A stretch of DNA of 26,252 bases, taken from the IMG/VR virus record IMGVR_UViG_3300033148_002527, positions 1-26,252 of that record; one strand, given 5' to 3'. Below, piece after piece: positions 21,607 through 26,252 of the stretch. How positions within the stretch are numbered: the first letter of the stretch is position 1; every line of letters begins with the position of its first letter. The DNA is from a virus. The notes below the pieces were generated by a model. That model was given only the letters and a program-made list of their open reading frames with translations, did not search any database and was not told the origin of the DNA. A program made the translations under genes and the position numbers.

Positions 21607-24161
21607 GCCTGATAATCCTACTGCTGTCGCTCCTGTTTGCGGTCAGCATCTCCTATGCCGTCAACGATCCCGACCGGGTGCCGGTGGTGCATGAGTCGGA
21701 CACCTACGGCGACACTGCTCTCTACGCCAACGGCGATACTCTGTATATCGTTATGACCTACGTCACGCCAAGCGGTCACGATACCATCCGCGTAGTCGCT
21801 CCGGTCACAGTCACCGGGCTGGTGACGACTGACGGGATTCACTTCGGACTCGGCACTCCGATAACGATTGACTCGGCACTGGCCGATTCAGTCTATTCCG
21901 CCAAAGGTCGCTTTGCCGGCAATCTCGGCGCAGAAGGTGATTCGTCCTGGCGGCTGATAACCGTCGACACTCTCCGCACCTATGACGGCAACGGAATCTT
22001 TATCGGCGAAGGCACGACGAAGGTTCTTGAGACATTCACGGATTCGATCATCGCGTTTCAGCGTGTCTTTCTCGGCACGGGCTCAGACGACTCCAGTTTC
22101 ATCACAAAGAAGTATGCCGATGATAACTACGCCAGCGCAGAGGCCGCAGACGCCGACTCGATCCGCAACGTCGAGGTCACCGATGCGACCCCCACTGACG
22201 GCTATGTCCTGAAGTATGAAGCCGATTCCAGCCGGATATTGTGGGCTGAAGATGCCACGGGCGGCGGCGGTGCTTCTGACTCTGATTGGCAAGCGATCGA
22301 AGTCGATCATATCAACCCCTACTCCGGTGACCACATCTTTCTCGGCGATTCATCAGACACGGTCATGGCGACGTTTGCCGATTCGATGCTGTTCTGCGTT
22401 ACCTATCTCTTCAAGGGCGCGAATGAGGCCGATTCGATGCTGGCGACGTGGCGGGCTGCCAAGTCTCTGATTGGTGACAGCGTGGCGACTCATTGGGCGG
22501 TCTTCACCGATACGGTCGAGGATTACCGGGAAGCGGTAAACGACACGACCCAAGCGCATTGGGATACCTGGGTACAGACTGACGAAGAGATTCAGGATTT
22601 GATTGGCCTGATGCTGACCGGCAATACTGAAACCGGGATCACCGTCACCTATCAAGACGGTGACGCTACGATTGACTTTGAGGTTGACGTCAAGGTCTCT
22701 GACTCTACGGCGGCACTGGCTGATTCAGCAGATGGCGGGGCAATCAGATCCGAAACTTCCAAGCTGGCCGACTCGACAAGCGGCGGCGCTGCTCGTGCCG
22801 AAGTCTGCGGGGAGGCTGATTCAACTGACGGCGGTGCAATCCGAGCTGAGACAGCAAAGGTCGCGGATTCGGCAATCACAGTCACAGACGCTAAAGTGAC
22901 GGCAGTCGGTGACACTGTCTACCAGCCGCTTGAGGCGACACTGACCGACATCGCAGACGGCACGATCAATGAGAATCTTGTCAATACGGCGAACCCGTGG
23001 GCTGATAATGAGGTTGCCAACGACATCACTATTGACAACGCGACGTTAGCCGACTCTGCCAACGGCGGCGCGATAAGGGCTGAAACGTGCAAGGAGGCTG
23101 ACTCCACAGATGGTGGTGCGATTAGGGCTGAGACAGCAAAAACAGCTGACGATGCTGATACCGCAGGTACAGACATTGCCGCTATGCGAACGGGTATCTA
23201 TGCCTCAATCTATGCTGAAGCCGATCTGTTTGCCTATATAGAGAGTACGGTGGCGGTGATTACTCTCTCTGACTCTGCCGATGGCGGGGCAATACGTTCC
23301 GAGACTTGCAAAGAAGCGGACTCAACGGATGGCGGCGCAACTAGAGCTACGACAGCCGCTACTGCTGACACGACTGATGGCGGCGCAACTCGCGCAGAGA
23401 CATCCAAACTGGCTGACGACGTTGACACTACTGGCACTGATATAGAGGCTGCCCTTAATAAGCGACTTCGGAATGACGACGACGACACCCTCGACGGTTC
23501 CCTGCGGGTCAAGGGGACCCTTAACGTCGATTCAATCGCTGGCGACGACGGTTCTCTGGTCTTAAGCGACGGCGACGGGATCACAATCGGCGCATCGGAG
23601 ATTTCGTTCACTAAGCCCATTGATATTGACACCAGTGCGTTTGACGACAGCATCGTGGTCTGGGCTGATCTCGGTATGTGTACCGGGCCGGTCGCTGCTG
23701 GTAATGATTCGTCCGACACCGATTCCCTGACCGTTAAGGTTGTTCACAACAGCTATGGTAACGCTCTGGCGGTGATCGGGTGCAACTGGGCGACCAATAC
23801 GAATATGCACTTTATCTGGTCGGTGCCGAAACCGGAGAAGGCCGACTCGCTGATTGCCGTCTACGCCAAGATACGCTGTACTCAGAACGCGGCAGCAGAC
23901 GCTTATCTCGCCATGTACCTTTTCGAGAACGAGTGCGACAGCGCGGCCAATAGCTTTGCCTACGCGGGCATCGACTCCGACAGTGGACATACAACGGCAG
24001 AGGACGTGCTCGTCCTGACGGCTGATGAGGCTGACGCCTTCCACGACTTCCACGATAGGGCGGTGATTCATGCAGTCGGTCGTATCATAGAAACCGATAG
24101 CCATGCTGACACTTTGTTCATCAATGAACTGTGGACGGTCTGGCATAGGAGCCGTTACTGA
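21588..24161 (+). CDS. Repeat-rich tail fibre/adhesin with signal peptide
   Basis: An 857-residue acidic protein. Residues 1-24 form a textbook Sec signal peptide (basic NRN, hydrophobic core, SYA cleavage site), most unusual for a tail fibre. The region to about 370 has beta-strand segments with fibre-like phrases such as TDGYVLKYEADSSRILWAED. Residues 378-608 contain eight copies of a 16-residue ADS-x-DGGAIRAET repeat. A TLDGSLRVKGTLNVDSI segment near 630, typical of trimeric adhesin shafts, leads to a C-terminal globular domain. It follows the tail hub and small membrane genes, as fibres do. Roles are receptor binding or a secreted adhesin. It overlaps the downstream peptidase gene by TGATG. 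Confidence 0.75.
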   Translation: MSNRNLSLIILLLSLLFAVSISYAVNDPDRVPVVHESDTYGDTALYANGDTLYIVMTYVTPSGHDTIRVVAPVTVTGLVTTDGIHFGLGTPITIDSALADSVYSAKGRFAGNLGAEGDSSWRLITVDTLRTYDGNGIFIGEGTTKVLETFTDSIIAFQRVFLGTGSDDSSFITKKYADDNYASAEAADADSIRNVEVTDATPTDGYVLKYEADSSRILWAEDATGGGGASDSDWQAIEVDHINPYSGDHIFLGDSSDTVMATFADSMLFCVTYLFKGANEADSMLATWRAAKSLIGDSVATHWAVFTDTVEDYREAVNDTTQAHWDTWVQTDEEIQDLIGLMLTGNTETGITVTYQDGDATIDFEVDVKVSDSTAALADSADGGAIRSETSKLADSTSGGAARAEVCGEADSTDGGAIRAETAKVADSAITVTDAKVTAVGDTVYQPLEATLTDIADGTINENLVNTANPWADNEVANDITIDNATLADSANGGAIRAETCKEADSTDGGAIRAETAKTADDADTAGTDIAAMRTGIYASIYAEADLFAYIESTVAVITLSDSADGGAIRSETCKEADSTDGGATRATTAATADTTDGGATRAETSKLADDVDTTGTDIEAALNKRLRNDDDDTLDGSLRVKGTLNVDSIAGDDGSLVLSDGDGITIGASEISFTKPIDIDTSAFDDSIVVWADLGMCTGPVAAGNDSSDTDSLTVKVVHNSYGNALAVIGCNWATNTNMHFIWSVPKPEKADSLIAVYAKIRCTQNAAADAYLAMYLFENECDSAANSFAYAGIDSDSGHTTAEDVLVLTADEADAFHDFHDRAVIHAVGRIIETDSHADTLFINELWTVWHRSRY
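22719..23411 (+). repeat. 48-bp coding repeats in the fibre gene (8 copies)
   Basis: Copies start at 22719, 22767, 22815, then 23049, 23097, then 23268, 23316 and 23364. Each encodes 16 residues of consensus ADS-T/A-DGGAIRAET-x-K-x. The three clusters are separated by unique sequence that carries shared phrases (TGTDI near each second and third cluster end). Nucleotide copies have drifted, so this is old amplification plus duplication, not recent slippage. The Ser/Thr content makes it a plausible glycosylation or shaft region. Confidence 0.9.
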
Positions 24162-24859
24162 TGCCCGGCAAGCTGATTGACATAGGCCGGGCCGGTGACA
24201 TCATCACCACTGCGCCCAAGTTTCCGCTGAAGCGGCACCTAAAGCCAAAGCAATATCCGCTTATGGTCGCACAGCGTGGAATTCAAGCGTTCCAGTGGCT
24301 CAAGTTCCTGTTCTCCGGGGGGCCGAAATCAGACACTCATGTTCTGACTCTGACATCACCGACTGCGCTGGTGCACTGGACATACCCGCAAGCAAAGGCC
24401 GAGCCTGTCCACATCCTTGAGGGACAGCACATCCGACTGTGGCGTCCGATCCATTATGAACTATGGAAACACAATGAGGCGCTCGATACGTTCTGGCGGT
24501 TCCTCAACAATGCGGTCGGCGATAAAGTTCAGGGCGACTATGACGAATCGGAGTATCTCCGGTTCCTGCTCAGTCTGGCCCTAGAAGAGCCGGTCAAGCT
24601 GGCAATCGGGCCTACTGCAAGCGGATTACTTGGCAAGGCCAGAAAGATGATCGGTCTCGGCGGTGGTCATGTCTGTTCAACTGGAGCGACAGCCGTCAAT
24701 ATCCATCTCAACTTGCATCACCCCGACATCGTGCCGCGCTGGTTCCGCAAGAAGAGCGGCGGCCATTTGTTGGCAGAAGATGTCAGCCCGGCACACTTCG
24801 GGAATTGGCAGCCCCGCGACTTCAAGTTGATTCTGGAGGATAGATGCGTAAAGCTCTAA
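24161..24859 (+). CDS. Permuted papain-fold (NlpC/P60-like) cysteine peptidase candidate
   Basis: A 232-residue protein. The N-terminus has GDII (12-15), an entry strand common in permuted NlpC/P60 proteins. H60 in SDTHVLTL is the likely catalytic histidine, E81 lies after the following strand, and C172 in HVCSTGATAVNI is the likely nucleophile in the C-terminal helix, an H-before-C order that marks the permuted form. YDESEYLRFLLSL (127-139) matches the conserved helix between them. Such enzymes cleave peptidoglycan peptides or lipid amides, so this may be the lysin or a cell-wall-opening enzyme. No signal peptide. TGATG overlap with the fibre gene. Catalytic triad assignment is by pattern. 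Confidence 0.5.
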   Translation: MPGKLIDIGRAGDIITTAPKFPLKRHLKPKQYPLMVAQRGIQAFQWLKFLFSGGPKSDTHVLTLTSPTALVHWTYPQAKAEPVHILEGQHIRLWRPIHYELWKHNEALDTFWRFLNNAVGDKVQGDYDESEYLRFLLSLALEEPVKLAIGPTASGLLGKARKMIGLGGGHVCSTGATAVNIHLNLHHPDIVPRWFRKKSGGHLLAEDVSPAHFGNWQPRDFKLILEDRCVKL

Positions 24860-26252
24860 TCATCCTACTCCTGCTGACCGCTACGGCGTGGGCGGGGACC
24901 ACAACGGTTGTTGTTCCGGCTGAATTGATATGCGATACCGACATTATGATGAACGCGACCGGCACCAACACGGGAGCGGCTACCCTGTCGTATGTCAAGG
25001 GCGTTAGTAATGAATTCCGTTATCCCTTGCTGTGGACTACCGGACTCGACACACTGAAAAACCTGGGAGACGCCGTTGTAACTTCCGCAACCATAAGCCT
25101 GTATGCGTCGTCTGTGGTTCATAGTGGTGAAGTTAATATGTATGAGAACTACAAGCCCGTCACCACGGAAGGGAAGGGGCAGGTATTGCAGGATTCTCTG
25201 CATATCGGTGGCGGTCCAACATGGCGGCGGTTTAACCGCCCCGCGCTTACTGTCGATACGTCTGATTTGCCAGCAAGCTATGAGATCACCACTCTAACGC
25301 CGATCATGGACCAAGGTGCCTGTGGCAGTTGCGGTCCGGCGTCTGCCGTTGATAATGTGCAGATGCAGTATCTTCTCGACGTGTTTGAGGGAGAGCGTTT
25401 CCAGAACAGCGGCGACAGCAGCGGAGCCGATAGGGCGGGGTTGCCGTCTCCGCAGGGAGAGGATGATCTTGATGTCACCGTGACAATCGCTGGCTGGTAT
25501 TCTTTCAAGATCGGTGACGAGTGGGCTAACCGGAGAGATTCCATTGACTGCGTTGTGCAACATTGGGGGTCGGTAATTGGGTCTCTCAAGGTGACTGATG
25601 TGAGGTTCCGGTATCACTGGAAAGATGGTGGGGACGGTTTGGGGACAGAGGAAATCGACACCATCCTAATGAGTTCCGATTCAATAGAAATCTCATCCCT
25701 GTCAAGCGACAACCCGACAACGGTATGGAATAACACGGACAGCTTGCTTCTTGATGATGATTACCGTACCACCTTGATCCGGTGGGTGAACGTACACAAC
25801 TGCATAGACGTTGGCGACACTATTCAGCCGGACAGTCTTATCTTATCATCCGTAGTAATGGACATAAGCGTCTCCAATGTATACTCAACAAATCAGCCTG
25901 CTATAGCCGCCCTGGAGGGATTCAAGCCCTGGATTCCCGCCGATGTCTGCTGGCGGTATTGGGATGACAACAACTCGTATCGCTGGGGTGAGTGGGGCTG
26001 CAACAGGGGCAATTTCCCGGCTCTCTCGTGGGCGCATCCGATGGTCTGTGTTAAGGAAGACAGTACCGGCTGTGACGGTGCCTGGGCGCACGAAATTTTA
26101 GGCTACATGACTCACTACTGGATCACATCGGAGGATAAATTCAAGAGTACTGGCGGGGATACAATGACCTGCCCCAACGACTACATGAGCGCGGAGACGG
26201 ATTCGGTATTACAGTTGAACACATTCTATCTTGTAAGTACTGCATCACGGAA
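24844..26252 (+). CDS. Exported protein with papain-like CGSC motif (partial, runs off end)
   Basis: An open frame of 469 codons from ATG 24844 to the window edge with no stop. GGAGG (24835-24839) lies 4 nt before the ATG. Residues 1-17 are a Sec signal peptide with an AWA cleavage site. Residues about 20-125 resemble a DNRLRE-type beta domain (Asp-rich start, then DAVVTSATISLYAS). Residues 153-168 contain TPIMDQGACGSCGPAS, matching the papain oxyanion Gln (Q157) and nucleophile (C163) region, with Trp after Cys replaced by Gly. A second DNRLRE-like region lies at about 300-350, and AHEILGYMTHYWI near 416 resembles the papain histidine strand. It may be an exported adhesin or peptidase. The C-terminus lies outside the window. 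Confidence 0.55.
   Translation, partial: MRKALIILLLLTATAWAGTTTVVVPAELICDTDIMMNATGTNTGAATLSYVKGVSNEFRYPLLWTTGLDTLKNLGDAVVTSATISLYASSVVHSGEVNMYENYKPVTTEGKGQVLQDSLHIGGGPTWRRFNRPALTVDTSDLPASYEITTLTPIMDQGACGSCGPASAVDNVQMQYLLDVFEGERFQNSGDSSGADRAGLPSPQGEDDLDVTVTIAGWYSFKIGDEWANRRDSIDCVVQHWGSVIGSLKVTDVRFRYHWKDGGDGLGTEEIDTILMSSDSIEISSLSSDNPTTVWNNTDSLLLDDDYRTTLIRWVNVHNCIDVGDTIQPDSLILSSVVMDISVSNVYSTNQPAIAALEGFKPWIPADVCWRYWDDNNSYRWGEWGCNRGNFPALSWAHPMVCVKEDSTGCDGAWAHEILGYMTHYWITSEDKFKSTGGDTMTCPNDYMSAETDSVLQLNTFYLVSTASR

Noticed and set aside
22719-23411. Regularly spaced repeats that might suggest CRISPR.
   Set aside because: The repeats are in-frame coding units of 48 bp in a fibre gene, diverged, with no short spacers.

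Overview
The window is a stretch of a tailed-phage or prophage genome (Caudoviricetes) with every gene on the + strand. The recognisable late genes run in canonical order: terminase small and large subunits, portal fused to a MuF-type head morphogenesis domain, Mu gpI-like prohead protease with a nested scaffold, decoration protein, major capsid protein, head-tail connectors, tail terminator, tail tube, frameshifted tail assembly chaperone, tape measure, distal tail protein, tail hub, small membrane proteins (candidate lysis), fibre, peptidase. The head module is Mu/B3-like. The tail looks siphoviral: there is a tape measure and a Dit/Tal pair, and no sheath gene was seen. No integrase, transposase, repressor or clear host gene is present, so a prophage cannot be told from a free virus. 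The host is not identifiable. Sec-type signal peptides and an N-terminal region resembling DNRLRE repeats point weakly to a diderm bacterium of an uncultured or FCB-like lineage.

Layout. Positions 34-1944 hold a translationally coupled early/middle operon of four genes: a winged-helix replication-initiator-like protein whose gene carries origin-like repeats, a PD-(D/E)XK nuclease-like protein, a small membrane protein and an unknown. Positions 1945-2382 are a control region. It contains a run of hairpins (1981-2086), a short ORF, and a near-consensus sigma70 promoter (2318-2346) with a perfect palindrome over its spacer, just before the terminase. Positions 2383-7115 are the packaging and portal module, ending with two zinc-ribbon proteins. 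A strong intrinsic-terminator hairpin (7168-7214) separates it from the capsid module (7227-11590). The tail module (11607-20932) is interrupted by two coupled glycosyltransferase genes (12098-13869) between tail tube and chaperone. Positions 20929-26252 hold small membrane proteins, a repeat-rich fibre with a signal peptide, a permuted papain-fold (NlpC/P60-like) peptidase candidate, and an exported protein with a papain-like CGSC motif that runs off the end.

How it works together. Most genes overlap by ATGA, TGATG or TAATG junctions, so the late region probably behaves as one coupled unit. Three recoding or nesting devices are visible: an in-frame internal start giving a scaffold, a -1 frameshift (A AAA AAC plus a hairpin 7 nt downstream) giving the long chaperone, and a portal-MuF fusion. 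The most unusual combination is three Sec signal peptides on late gene products together with two glycosyltransferases in the tail operon. This suggests, without proof, exported and possibly glycosylated adhesin or decoration proteins.
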